Shown here one piece after another: positions 9,037 through 17,821 of a stretch of 35,119 nucleotides of DNA. Every line of letters starts with the position of its first letter. Position 1 is the stretch's first letter. The translations under genes were made by a program, and so were the position numbers. The notes beneath the pieces were generated by a model, which worked only from the letters and a program-made list of their open reading frames with translations, was not told the DNA's origin and did not search any database. This DNA comes from Shewanella sp. c952 (lineage in GTDB: Bacteria; Pseudomonadota; Gammaproteobacteria; Enterobacterales; Shewanellaceae), in assembly GCF_019654975.1 (NCBI RefSeq), contig NZ_BPEW01000044.1:1-35119 (forward strand), written 5' to 3'.

Positions 9037-9504
9037 TGAGCCTCGATAAAAAGTTGCTTAGAGCTATAGCCAGTGAATCAGCTCTATAATGGTAAATAGA
9101 TTAATTTGTTTACGCCTGCAGCCTTTCAGTCAATCGCGGCTACATGAATAACATGACGGCAGATATCATACCAGACAGAAACCAGAAATCCAGATGGTAA
9201 ATAGGTCGCTACAGTAAAGGTTTTAGCAATGTGATTTACGAGGAGGGAATGGCAATGAAACAGCCACTAATCAATTTATATCATCTCGTTAGTTAACAGC
9301 CGAATATGAGGCTACCCCCCATACAGAGTTCATTGCAACGGTTTGAATTGACGCTGCGCAATCACGCCTTAAACAAGACTTTATCTCATTCCAATACACA
9401 ATAAGTGATAAAAGCCTCAACAGGAGACCAAAAAGTGCAGAGCTTCTCGGAAAAATCCGTTATTATATGCCGTTAATCAAGATTTAAAGTGAACTTTTTC
9501 AATT
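9037..9504. other. Intergenic region between divergent yejK and yejL
   Basis: A 468-bp gap that must hold the promoters of yejK and of yejL-yejM. I see no convincing sigma-70 pair, no terminator and no long ORF. The one notable element is AGGAGG at 9241-9246 followed by a 13-codon frame from the ATG at 9255 to TAA at 9296. It could be a leader peptide or chance. Confidence 0.5.
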
Positions 9505-9723
9505 ATGGCTATCCAATCTAAATATTCAAACACGCAAGTTGAATCACTCATTACTGAGCTATTAGCGGTTTTAGAGAAGCATCAATCACCAACAGACTTG
9601 AGTCTGATGGCATTGGGGAACTGCGTAACTCATCTGTTGCAAAATAAAGTACCTGCTGAAGCTCGTGAAGTGGTTACAGAGCAGTTTGCAAAAGCTTTAT
9701 CGCAATCGGTTAAAAATAGCTAG
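9505..9723 (+). CDS. yejL: YejL family protein (DUF1414)
   Basis: A 72-residue protein closely similar to E. coli YejL (75 residues). The central helix-rich core (QVESLITELLAVLEKH, then PTDLSLMALGN) is the family signature. It is cytoplasmic, with no signal or membrane segment, and its function is unknown. It lies 85 bp upstream of yejM on the same strand and is probably co-transcribed, as the pairing is conserved in enteric bacteria. Confidence 0.95.
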   Translation: MAIQSKYSNTQVESLITELLAVLEKHQSPTDLSLMALGNCVTHLLQNKVPAEAREVVTEQFAKALSQSVKNS

Positions 9724-9808
9724 ACTAAACAAAGAGCCACATTGAGTAAGGGTTTAACCATTTAAGCTTAAACCCATTAACTACAATATAAGAGAAAAAT
9801 GAGTCAGC

Positions 9809-11593
9809 ATGGTTGAGCGACAAAAACAGATAGGACGAGATCGAGTTTCACGTTTAGTGAGCTGGGGACATTGGTTTGCTTTCTATAATGGCTTACTGGC
9901 TATTATTGTCGGCTATCGATATCTCGGTACTGTTGGTTTTCCAGAGTCAATCGTAGGCTGGAGCTATCTAGCATTAAGCACCATTGGCCACTTTAGCTTT
10001 CTCGCTTTTATGGTCTATCTGGTACTCATTTTTCCTATTACTCTGTTGCTTCCTTATTCCAAAATACTAAGAGGCTATGCCGCTGTCGTCGCTACATTAA
10101 GTTTATGTATACTGCTTTATGACACCATTATTTATGATGACTATGGCCTACACCTAAGCCCCTTTGTGTTTGATTTAGCCTGGGCTGATTTGAATGGATT
10201 GTTGCAAGGCACCTCTTACATCATTACGCCAATAGGTATTCTTGCTTTAGAGCTAACGCTCGCTAATTACTTGTGGAAACGTATCGAAAAGATCCGTAAG
10301 CGTAATTATGGCAACAAAGTTGTTGGGGTCGTTGGCTTATGCTTTATTGCCAGTCACCTGATACATATTTGGGGTGATGCTGCTGACGTCACCGAAATAA
10401 CACAGTTTGATGATGCTTATCCGCTGTCTTATCCAGCAACAGCAAGAAGCTTCATGGAAAGTTATGGCATTGATAACAGCCATGAAGACCAAGATCAAAC
10501 GAGACCCAAAACCAGTCTCAAATATCCATTATCGCCTATGCAATGCATGGCTGACGATAAACCGAATATTCTATTCATTGCGATTGATAGCCTTCAGGCA
10601 AAATTAGTCGACAGCACAACGATGCCTTTCTTAACTGCATACGCTGAGAAGAACCAATCTTTTCAAAAGCATTTAAGTGGTGGCAACCAATTTAGTAGCG
10701 GTATGTTCAGCCTGCTTTACGGTTTACAAGGCAGTTATATGAATGCCATCGATCTGCATTATGAAAGTCCAGTGTTAACTCAAGAACTCTCGGTTAATGG
10801 CTATCAGTTAGGCCTGTTTACTAGTGTTGATACCCTCGCTCGCCCGCAAGCGATTTTTGATGACTTCGAACGAATTGACTCTCAATATGATGATAGTTAT
10901 GCAAGTTCGGATATCAGTTCAGTTGAGAACTGGCAAGCATGGACTCAAGCTGCAACACAACCTTGGTTTACACTATTAAATTTAAAGTCGCCCGATAACT
11001 ACGACACACCAATAGGCTTTCTTGGTGTTAAGACAGTAAAAGCGAATAAATCACTAAAGTCAGCTGAAAAAGTACTATTCAATCAATACCGCCAGTCCTT
11101 GAACTTTATTGATAGCCAGTTGAAAGAAGTACTGACTGATTTACCTGACAACACATTAGTTGTCATCACCGGTGTTAGCGGAAAAGTGTTTACCAGTAAT
11201 CCGACAGAAGCGAGGGTAAACCTTTCGCCAGATAACGTTCAAGTTCCAATGGTTATCCATTGGCCTAAACAGAGTGCACATAAACGTATCAACTACAGAA
11301 CAACTCACAGCGCACTTGTGCCAACATTGATGACTCAAGTGCTTGGTTGTACCAATCCAACCACTGATTTTAGTGCAGGTAGCAGCTTGATGCAGCCAAG
11401 TGACAGAACCTGGGTTTATACCGGTGACAATCGTATATTTGCCATTTATCAACAGTCTGAAATTACCACTATCGATCGACACGGTAAGTATAGAATTTAT
11501 GATCGTGAATATAAAAAACGTCTTAGAAAGAAGATGAGTGCACCTGAGTTAATTGAAGTCATGCGTGAAGGAAGAAGGTTTTATATTCATTAG
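9809..11593 (+). CDS. yejM: Inner-membrane sulfatase-like LPS regulator YejM (PbgA/LapC)
   Basis: A 594-residue protein (E. coli YejM 586) with five predicted membrane helices in the first ~190 residues and a periplasmic alkaline-phosphatase/sulfatase-fold domain from about residue 245. The opening block VSWGHWFAFYN and the KPNILFIAIDSLQ strand starting the sulfatase domain are diagnostic. YejM/PbgA/LapC senses periplasmic lipid A and, through LapB and FtsH, controls LpxC stability and so LPS supply; that role is known from E. coli and inferred here. It follows yejL and is not far from lpxK/msbA in this genome. No clear terminator follows the stop codon. Confidence 0.94.
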   Translation: MVERQKQIGRDRVSRLVSWGHWFAFYNGLLAIIVGYRYLGTVGFPESIVGWSYLALSTIGHFSFLAFMVYLVLIFPITLLLPYSKILRGYAAVVATLSLCILLYDTIIYDDYGLHLSPFVFDLAWADLNGLLQGTSYIITPIGILALELTLANYLWKRIEKIRKRNYGNKVVGVVGLCFIASHLIHIWGDAADVTEITQFDDAYPLSYPATARSFMESYGIDNSHEDQDQTRPKTSLKYPLSPMQCMADDKPNILFIAIDSLQAKLVDSTTMPFLTAYAEKNQSFQKHLSGGNQFSSGMFSLLYGLQGSYMNAIDLHYESPVLTQELSVNGYQLGLFTSVDTLARPQAIFDDFERIDSQYDDSYASSDISSVENWQAWTQAATQPWFTLLNLKSPDNYDTPIGFLGVKTVKANKSLKSAEKVLFNQYRQSLNFIDSQLKEVLTDLPDNTLVVITGVSGKVFTSNPTEARVNLSPDNVQVPMVIHWPKQSAHKRINYRTTHSALVPTLMTQVLGCTNPTTDFSAGSSLMQPSDRTWVYTGDNRIFAIYQQSEITTIDRHGKYRIYDREYKKRLRKKMSAPELIEVMREGRRFYIH

Positions 11594-11705
11594 GATAGTT
11601 GAAAAAGTTTATAAACTAGCCAAACAAAACAATGATGTTAATGAAGCGCTTGCAGCGGCTCTGCTGACTTGTTAAAGTGCTGGCTCTTCAGAATTCCCTC
11701 AAGTT

Positions 11706-11711
11706 TATAAT
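11706..11711 (+). promoter_or_regulatory. Putative -10 element for tRNA-Pro
   Basis: A perfect TATAAT hexamer lies 19 bp before the tRNA 5' end. No good TTGACA-like -35 box stands at 16-18 bp spacing, so the call rests on the -10 match and its position. Confidence 0.45.
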
Positions 11712-11729
11712 TTATTCTGCAGAAAATTT

Positions 11730-11806
11730 CGGGATATGGCCTAGTCCGGTAAGGCGCTTGTCTGGGGGACAAGAGATCACAGGTTCAAATCCTGTTATCC
11801 CGACCA
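11730..11806 (+). tRNA. tRNA-Pro (anticodon GGG)
   Basis: A 77-nt cloverleaf can be folded by hand. The acceptor stem is CGGGATA / TATCCCG, the D arm GCCT / AGGC, and the anticodon stem CTTGT / ACAAG around loop CTGGGGG, which places GGG at 34-36. The T arm is ACAGG / CCTGT with TTCAAAT. The discriminator is A and CCA is encoded (11804-11806). It decodes CCC (and CCU). It stands alone and is followed by a terminator. Confidence 0.97.
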
Positions 11807-11815
11807 ATTAAAATT

Positions 11816-11844
11816 AAAAAAGCCAGCATTTAGCTGGCTTTTTT
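11816..11844. terminator. Bidirectional terminator between tRNA-Pro and the cytochrome gene
   Basis: GCCAGC (11822-11827) and GCTGGC (11833-11838) form a stem with an ATTTA loop, flanked by A-run and T-run. It serves the tRNA on the plus strand and the converging cytochrome gene on the minus strand. Confidence 0.92.
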
Positions 11845-11871
11845 ATTGGCTGAAGGCCACGAACCTATGAG

Positions 11872-12096
11872 TTAGTCGTGGCAGTCAGCACACTCTTTAA
11901 TCGTTAGATCTACGGTGTGTAGTTCAGTATCTAACTCATGAGCACTTTCCATATCGTGGCAATCGTTACAAGTTGCGATTGTTGCTTCCATTTCAGTATG
12001 TGCTGCTACATCAATTTTTTCATGGCAATCAGTACAATCAACAGCCATTGCAGAAGCGGAGAAGGCTAGTACAGCAAACATAGATAAGTATTTCAT
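11872..12096 (-). CDS. Very small periplasmic triheme c-type cytochrome
   Basis: A 74-residue precursor with a signal peptide ending near A18 (SASAMA-V). The mature chain of about 56 residues holds three CxxCH haem-attachment motifs: CTDCH 21-25, CNDCH 43-47 and CADCH 69-73. Exactly three further histidines exist (H33, H53, H60), enough to give all three haems bis-His ligation. The last motif is one residue from the C-terminus. The chain is rich in Asp and Glu. AAGGA precedes the ATG. It is smaller than the Shewanella small tetraheme cytochrome and lacks a fourth motif. It is probably a periplasmic electron shuttle; partners are not visible nearby. Confidence 0.88.
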   Translation of the reverse strand: MKYLSMFAVLAFSASAMAVDCTDCHEKIDVAAHTEMEATIATCNDCHDMESAHELDTELHTVDLTIKECADCHD

Positions 12097-12557
12097 AACA
12101 GTTCCTTAATCACGGAGTTGTTGCACTTAAACTCTGAAATGTTACAGACTATCTAAGTACAATTTTAAAAATTACACCGGTAAAAGCTTATTGGAAATTA
12201 ATGGCTTACACGGTGGAAATCTATGCCTTATATGATAGCAACTAACATTAATTGAACCTTAAAACGCAGCTCTTTCATGAACAAAAGCTGAATAGACAAC
12301 CGATAAGATATCAATGCTGTGAACTAGATCTTATCGGTAAGAACATTAAGTGGTTTTTAAATATTTACCTCACAGTAAGAATCGATAGCTTCATCAGCTA
12401 GTTTAGGCGGAACAAAAACAAAGAAGGCGGCATTATTCTGTAAAACAGCACGCTATCTGTTGCTATCCTAATCGAAAGTTAATAACTTGTAGTAAGTAAA
12501 TAATAATAAAAAATGACTTTCTAGCATTTTGGATGAGTCACGATATAGGACCTGTTT
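12097..12557. other. Intergenic region between cytochrome and diguanylate cyclase genes
   Basis: A 461-bp gap between two divergent genes. It contains a perfect 11-bp inverted repeat, ACCGATAAGAT at 12299-12309 and its complement at 12328-12338, with an 18-bp spacer and no T-run. I found no convincing Fnr or Crp palindrome and no other coding frame. Confidence 0.6.
12299..12338. repeat. Perfect 11-bp inverted repeat, 18-bp spacer
   Basis: Arms ACCGATAAGAT and ATCTTATCGGT match at all 11 positions. The wide spacer and lack of a following T-run argue against a terminator. It could be a two-site operator or an RNA hairpin in the leader of a flanking gene. Confidence 0.7.
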
Positions 12558-14726
12558 TTGAATAAGAAAACACCACAAAAACTTCTGTTAGCTACCCTTT
12601 TCGGCATCATAGGTTTCATCATAAACCTTTATCCGATACCTTTATTTGCTAATATCCAGCTAATTATAGGTAATGCTAGCTTTGTCGTTAGTGCCGTTCT
12701 TTTTGGGCCTTGGTATGCCTTGTATACTGCTATTATTGCGGTTAGTGGGTTATTTATTGCTTGGGACAGCCCTCACGTATATCTACTCTTTTCACTAGAA
12801 GCGTTATGTTTAGGCCTTGCTCATCGAAAAGGGATCTACTCACTATATTCGAGTATCGTTTTTTGGTTAGTGATTGGTATGCCATTGTTTTATCTATATG
12901 CAGTTCTCAACACAAATATTCCTAGTAGCCACTTACCTTTTATTATCCTGAAACAAGGGATAAATGGTGTTTTTTACACTGCCATAGCCTCTACGCTGCT
13001 GCTTTTAACGCCAGTGTCTTTGCACCTTTTACTCAAAAGCAAAGATAAAAAACGACAGACTTTTAATGCCCAGTTAACCTATGCATTCACGCTAGTGATC
13101 TTTTTAGCACTACTCTTTTCAGCACTATTATTTAACAATCAGTTTATCAATCGTCATCAACAACTGTTGAGTGAGAACATTAATGAATCTGCTCATCACA
13201 TTGGAAACTTAGCTCAGGCTCATATTGATACTCACGCACAAGTATTAAATAGTGCCGCAAATTGGTTAAGCTTAAGTGAAATGAGGGCAAAGCAACAACA
13301 GACAGCACTGTTAAAATTGCACCAACAGTATCCAGGGTTTATCACAATGTTAATTGCTGATGATTTGGGCAAGATCCAAAGCGCTAGTCCGGTGTCATTA
13401 CTAAATGGTGCAAATAAGTCTACAGACATAGAGGTGTCAGATAGAGACTATTTTATTGAGGCATTCGTTAATCAAAACGCTTATATATCACCGGTTTTTC
13501 TAGGTAGAGGCTTTGGCAACGATCCCATTGTCGCCATCAGCGCGCCTCTCTATTCACCAGATAACTCTTACCAGCCTATTGGAATAATTGAAGGCTCGCT
13601 CGACTTAAATCGCTTTAAAGAAATTGATAGAACCAATAAGCTATTTAGAGATCAATATATTGTACTTGTCGATCAGGAAAACCGTGTTGTATTTTCTTCA
13701 CCAGAACTGACAATTCAGCCGCTGAGTGATTTTAGCTACTCAAAAGATAATGCTCTTGATACTAGCCTATTACCAACGTTGAATATCCATGACAAAACCA
13801 ATATGTCACCAGAATTTGTATATGCAGCTTATGATCTAAATATAGGTTGGACTCTTTATGTTCTCAACCCTTTTAGGCCTTTAGTCATGCTTGTTGAGCA
13901 AATGTATATTGCAACTTTTGCGATACTCGCCATTTCGCTGCTGGTCATTTTTCTCATTACTCGAATAATTAGTGGCAGACTAACTCGACCATTAGAGAGA
14001 ATTGCCAAAAAGTTCAGCACTTCAAATAAGAATGACAACAGTGACTATGGCATTGATGAGGACTCACCAAAAGAGATCTACTCTCTCTATAAACGATTAA
14101 AACAGAGTAAAAGCCAGCTAATAGGCTATCAGTTAGCGCTAGAGGAAAAAGTAGCTCTCAGAACATTTGAGCTAGAACAAGCCAATCAGCAGTTAAAGTC
14201 TTTGGCAGAAAAAGATTCTCTCACTGGACTCTATAATCGTCGTTATGCTGAAGAACAATTTCCATTTTTACAAGAAAGCTGCCAAAGAAGCGATGAAGTT
14301 ATTGCTATTGCCATCTTAGATTTAGACAAGTTTAAGAGCATTAATGACACCTATGGGCATTTAGGTGGTGATCTGACGCTTAAAAAAGTTGCTAAACTAC
14401 TGGAGAACAACTTTAAGCGTGATGGAGACGTCATCGTACGCTACGGTGGAGAAGAGTTTTTGATTATCATGCCCCATTGCAACACGTTAAAAATTGAATC
14501 TCACCTTGAAAATTTTAAACAAAGGTTAGCCGAGATTGTCATTGAGAACCCTGACAACAATACTAGCTTTAATGTCACAACCAGTATTGGCGCCGTCATT
14601 GGCAACGGTACTTATAGTGATTCGCTCGAGGACTGGATAAAACAAGCGGATTTCAACTTGTATCAAGCAAAAAACAACGGCAGAAATAAACTGGTATTCA
14701 CTACGTTGCAAGACACTCGAACATAG
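12558..14726 (+). CDS. Membrane diguanylate cyclase with periplasmic Cache-like sensor
   Basis: A 722-residue protein. The first ~160 residues hold five to six membrane helices (a membrane-bound input module). A further helix lies near residues 170-195, then a periplasmic region of about 250 residues resembling a dCache domain (SDRDYFIEAF; GSLDLNRFKEID). Another helix lies near residue 455, then HAMP, a short coiled coil and a C-terminal GGDEF domain. The active-site loop is GGEEF at 630-634. An intact RxxD inhibitory site (RDGD, 621-624) stands exactly five residues before it, so product inhibition by c-di-GMP is expected. The start is TTG at 12558 with AGGA upstream. It ends 7 bp from the convergent hydrolase gene. 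The ligand is unknown. Confidence 0.9.
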   Translation: MNKKTPQKLLLATLFGIIGFIINLYPIPLFANIQLIIGNASFVVSAVLFGPWYALYTAIIAVSGLFIAWDSPHVYLLFSLEALCLGLAHRKGIYSLYSSIVFWLVIGMPLFYLYAVLNTNIPSSHLPFIILKQGINGVFYTAIASTLLLLTPVSLHLLLKSKDKKRQTFNAQLTYAFTLVIFLALLFSALLFNNQFINRHQQLLSENINESAHHIGNLAQAHIDTHAQVLNSAANWLSLSEMRAKQQQTALLKLHQQYPGFITMLIADDLGKIQSASPVSLLNGANKSTDIEVSDRDYFIEAFVNQNAYISPVFLGRGFGNDPIVAISAPLYSPDNSYQPIGIIEGSLDLNRFKEIDRTNKLFRDQYIVLVDQENRVVFSSPELTIQPLSDFSYSKDNALDTSLLPTLNIHDKTNMSPEFVYAAYDLNIGWTLYVLNPFRPLVMLVEQMYIATFAILAISLLVIFLITRIISGRLTRPLERIAKKFSTSNKNDNSDYGIDEDSPKEIYSLYKRLKQSKSQLIGYQLALEEKVALRTFELEQANQQLKSLAEKDSLTGLYNRRYAEEQFPFLQESCQRSDEVIAIAILDLDKFKSINDTYGHLGGDLTLKKVAKLLENNFKRDGDVIVRYGGEEFLIIMPHCNTLKIESHLENFKQRLAEIVIENPDNNTSFNVTTSIGAVIGNGTYSDSLEDWIKQADFNLYQAKNNGRNKLVFTTLQDTRT

Positions 14727-14733
14727 TTGCCGC

Positions 14734-16179
14734 TTACTCAATAATACGTTGATCCATTTTTTCAATCATGTAGTTAAAAAATGGATTCCATTTCTGCCTC
14801 AACATCTCACTTGAGGGAACACTTAGCACTCCTCGTTCCCCTTTTGAGGCCCCAGCACCGATTTGAATTCTATTATGAATTTGTTTTCGATGTGGGCCAT
14901 AGAGTTCATCACTTTCAGGAAAAGGCAGAGCAACGTGAGACAGAGAATAGGTTTGTTTCGGCCATTGTTCAATAACGGCTTCACTGACACTTTCTGAGGT
15001 TAAATTTCTAGCCTGCACCGCCCCTCTTGCTTCGCCTGTATTCTCAATTATGGTGAAGTCGAAAGCAAGCTGGGTAGATTTAACTAATTGAGTATAAGGC
15101 GTTAGAGGATCCGCTGCGATTAAGCTTAAATTAACTTGAGTTCGGTTAATATCAAACATCACCAACTCATGTTGTTTATTCGGTAATTGCAGATACAAAT
15201 CATTGATCACAGCCATGCTATCTACGGTATCATCAGTTAAAGATTGAAACGTTAACACCGGAGCAAGACGCTCTCGCGCTTGACTATCCAGCTGTTTGAA
15301 TAGTTCAACATTACGGCTAGCGAGCTGATACACCACATCCCCAGCATTTACCGCAAATGAACTGTATTTAAATGGATCGTACTCAGTTTGAATGCTGTTC
15401 CAACTTAGCTTATCAAGTCCTAATAGATGACCTAACCTTGATTGCCATTTTGCACCAACAGCCACAGGTGGTAGGCCGATAGCTGGCGAGAGGAACACTA
15501 GCCCCGAAAAATCTCCACTTTCTCCTACAGCAATTTGTTCAAGCTCATGATTAAGCGCAAGCGCAGCGCCAGTTGAAAAACCAACCACATAAAGCGGTTT
15601 ATCTTGCATCACTCGCTTCAAGTGAGCAGTCGCTATAGAAACTGCAGCCGCCATATCTTGCCAAGTCACATCGACGAGCCCAGACGGCAGTGTTCCATGG
15701 CCTGGCAGTCTTAGTCCTATGACATGCGCTGACTCTTTGTAGTGCTTAGCGAAGTGTTGCATCGCGTAGGGAGAGTCTGACATACCGTGCAACAACAAAA
15801 TGCCGTAATCAGCTTGCTCGTTTTTCCATTCAAAACTTCTATTCCAATTTTGAGACCATTTTTGGGGGTCAGAGTAGCTCCCCGCGACATAACGATTAAG
15901 CACCAATAAGGATTCTGACTTAGTTTTAGCGGTAACCTTATCTTCAACTTCCGCAAATAATTTGTCCTCTAAACGCAAGTAGTCATTAAAACTAGCAATA
16001 CTCGGCTGTTGACGATATTGCGCCTTAAGCTCAGTGGTATGCCATAAGTCCAGTTCTGGACGAGAATTGAGATACCAAACAGCAGCTGCAATTAAGGCAA
16101 TACTGGTTCCAACAGAGGAGTAAAAGAGTGCAAATGCTAAGTGCTTAGCCGATCCAATTACAATGGACTTCATCATCAT
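14734..16179 (-). CDS. Membrane-anchored alpha/beta hydrolase (lysophospholipase-like)
   Basis: A 481-residue protein with one N-terminal membrane helix (about residues 12-36) and a large alpha/beta-hydrolase domain. Visible elements are the LLHGMSDSP oxyanion strand, GLRLPGHG, the nucleophile elbow GFSTG, and a probable acid in the SLTDDTVD stretch. The probable catalytic histidine is in LSHVALPF near residue 420. This pattern is typical of serine aminopeptidase S33 / monoglyceride-lipase-like hydrolases. The helix suggests tethering to the inner membrane with the domain in the periplasm. The substrate cannot be assigned. It converges on the diguanylate cyclase gene with almost no gap, so the two are separate units. 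Confidence 0.82.
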   Translation of the reverse strand: MMMKSIVIGSAKHLAFALFYSSVGTSIALIAAAVWYLNSRPELDLWHTTELKAQYRQQPSIASFNDYLRLEDKLFAEVEDKVTAKTKSESLLVLNRYVAGSYSDPQKWSQNWNRSFEWKNEQADYGILLLHGMSDSPYAMQHFAKHYKESAHVIGLRLPGHGTLPSGLVDVTWQDMAAAVSIATAHLKRVMQDKPLYVVGFSTGAALALNHELEQIAVGESGDFSGLVFLSPAIGLPPVAVGAKWQSRLGHLLGLDKLSWNSIQTEYDPFKYSSFAVNAGDVVYQLASRNVELFKQLDSQARERLAPVLTFQSLTDDTVDSMAVINDLYLQLPNKQHELVMFDINRTQVNLSLIAADPLTPYTQLVKSTQLAFDFTIIENTGEARGAVQARNLTSESVSEAVIEQWPKQTYSLSHVALPFPESDELYGPHRKQIHNRIQIGAGASKGERGVLSVPSSEMLRQKWNPFFNYMIEKMDQRIIE

Positions 16180-16284
16180 TAGAGCTCAATCTTAAGTTGT
16201 TGTTATACAGGGTTTAGGGAATAATATATAAGGTCACTAGCTGTAACTTACACTGTTTTCAATGGTAAACAAATAGACAATAAT

Positions 16285-16746
16285 ATGATTGGAACTCAAC
16301 AAGCTAACACTTGCTTTTACCTACCGACTCCGCCTAAACGCGCAGAGAAATGGAGTCACCTTGATGTAGATGCGACTCAAGCATTAATTGAATTGAATGG
16401 TAACCACTGGCGAAAAATTTTAACTGTCATGGCTAAGATTGTAGTCAACGAACAAGATTGGCGACAATATCGCGATAGAGATCTATTAAAACGTGATGAG
16501 TCTATCGCTATCGGAGTTAACAGCCTGTGCTGCGATGCGCAGCTACACATAATTTGTGGAAAAGAAAGTGCAGAGACTTTAAAGCTCGATAGTGCTGAAT
16601 TTTTACCGTTAGACTTCCAAGGGGCCACCTTGTTAAAGCATGCAAATAAAGACATTTATTTATGCCCTTATTTAGATTACCGGCAGTTTCCCAATATACA
16701 GATTAATTTTTTAAGACAAGCTCTGGGTCTTGCTCCACTAAACTAA
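16285..16746 (+). CDS. Conserved hypothetical protein
   Basis: A 153-residue soluble protein whose family I do not recognise with certainty. It has no signal peptide or membrane helix. Noticeable features are WSHLDVDATQALIELNGNHWRKI, an RDRDLLKRDESIAIG stretch, two adjacent cysteines (SLCCDAQ) and a C-terminal YLDYRQFPN segment. The composition and codon use match its neighbours, so it is a real gene, not a shadow. It is divergent from the hydrolase (105 bp) and ends at a strong terminator shared with nadE. Function unknown. Confidence 0.75.
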   Translation: MIGTQQANTCFYLPTPPKRAEKWSHLDVDATQALIELNGNHWRKILTVMAKIVVNEQDWRQYRDRDLLKRDESIAIGVNSLCCDAQLHIICGKESAETLKLDSAEFLPLDFQGATLLKHANKDIYLCPYLDYRQFPNIQINFLRQALGLAPLN

Positions 16747-16762
16747 TAAACAGTACATCCTA

Positions 16763-16790
16763 TTAAAAAGCGCCATTAGGCGCTTTTTAA
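16763..16790. terminator. Bidirectional rho-independent terminator
   Basis: A perfect 12-bp stem, TTAAAAAGCGCC with GGCGCTTTTTAA, around an ATTA loop. It lies between the stop codons of the converging hypothetical gene and nadE. Confidence 0.93.
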
Positions 16791-16802
16791 TAAAGCTGAA
16801 TG

Positions 16803-17633
16803 TTAGTCGTAGATTGTCGGGATTGCATCACGTTTATGTTGCGTCGCACGGTAGATATTCACTAAGCGATCATTAACAACCTCACTGACCTCTTTTCCTT
16901 CAAGAAAGTCATCAATCTGGTCATAAGTTAAGCCTAATGCAATTTCATCTTCAAGCTGAGGCTGTCCCTCTTCAAGATCTGCCGTCGGTGCTTTATGGAC
17001 TAAAATGTCTGGAGCACCTAAAAACTGTGCCAGAGTACGAACTTGACGTTTGTTCAAACCAAATAAAGGTGCTAAGTCGCAGGCACCATCACCCCATTTA
17101 GTATAAAAACCGGTTATATTTTCTGCACTATGGTCAGTACCAACAACTAACCCAGCAACAAGCCCTGCGATCTCATATTGAGCGACCATCCGCATTCTGG
17201 CTTTAACATTGCCTTTTACAAAATCAATATTAACGGCCTCTGGTAATACGATACCAGCCGATTCAATTGCACTTAGCGTTTCAGAATGGATACCGTTGAC
17301 GCCCTCTTTTACATTCACAGTAACTTGTTTAGAAGGCTTGATAAATTGACAAGCTAATTGCGCTTCATCTTCATCTTTTTGGATGTCATAAGGTAGACGC
17401 ACCGCAATAAATTGATAACCAGAGTCATCGGTATCAGCTTTAAGTTCTTCGACAGCCAATTGGCATAAACGCCCGGCTAGAGAGGAGTCGACGCCACCAC
17501 TGATCCCTAATACCAATGACTGAGTATTAGATTGTTTAAGTTTGGTTTTAATAAATGCGACTCGTCTTTGTACTTCAAAAGCAGGGTCAATTGCTTTGAG
17601 TACTTTCATTTCCCTTAAAATCTGTCCTTTCAC
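16803..17633 (-). CDS. nadE: NH3-dependent NAD+ synthetase
   Basis: NadE converts nicotinic acid adenine dinucleotide (deamido-NAD), ATP and ammonia to NAD+. The protein has 276 residues (E. coli 275) and no glutaminase domain, so it uses free ammonia. The PP-loop SGGVDSS lies near residues 45-51. The family blocks VKGNVKARMRM, GTDHSAENITGFYTKWGDGACDLAPL and TADLEEGQPQ are all present. I take the GTG at 17633 as the start because GGAG stands 8 bp upstream and the length then fits; the ATG eight codons later has a crowded ribosome site. It stands alone between a terminator and a divergent AraC gene. Confidence 0.96.
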   Translation of the reverse strand: MKGQILREMKVLKAIDPAFEVQRRVAFIKTKLKQSNTQSLVLGISGGVDSSLAGRLCQLAVEELKADTDDSGYQFIAVRLPYDIQKDEDEAQLACQFIKPSKQVTVNVKEGVNGIHSETLSAIESAGIVLPEAVNIDFVKGNVKARMRMVAQYEIAGLVAGLVVGTDHSAENITGFYTKWGDGACDLAPLFGLNKRQVRTLAQFLGAPDILVHKAPTADLEEGQPQLEDEIALGLTYDQIDDFLEGKEVSEVVNDRLVNIYRATQHKRDAIPTIYD

Positions 17634-17821
17634 GTAATAAACTCCAATGACATCAGTTGTTAACTAAGAAACTCAACCATTATGATCGAAATAACATAAC
17701 AATACACGGCTATATTGACTTGGATCTGAATGTTCTACCCTTTGGTTTGCAATTATTTACTATTCCTAAGGTTCACAGCTAAGATAGACTGAATGTACCT
17801 ACCCCATCAGCAAACATTGGC

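Noticed and set aside
8008..11593. yejK/yejL/yejM as a novel cluster
   Set aside because: It is a conserved gammaproteobacterial arrangement with recognisable E. coli counterparts.
12314..12334. TGTGA half-site as a Crp operator
   Set aside because: The second half does not match TCACA; it lies within the spacer and arm of the inverted repeat.
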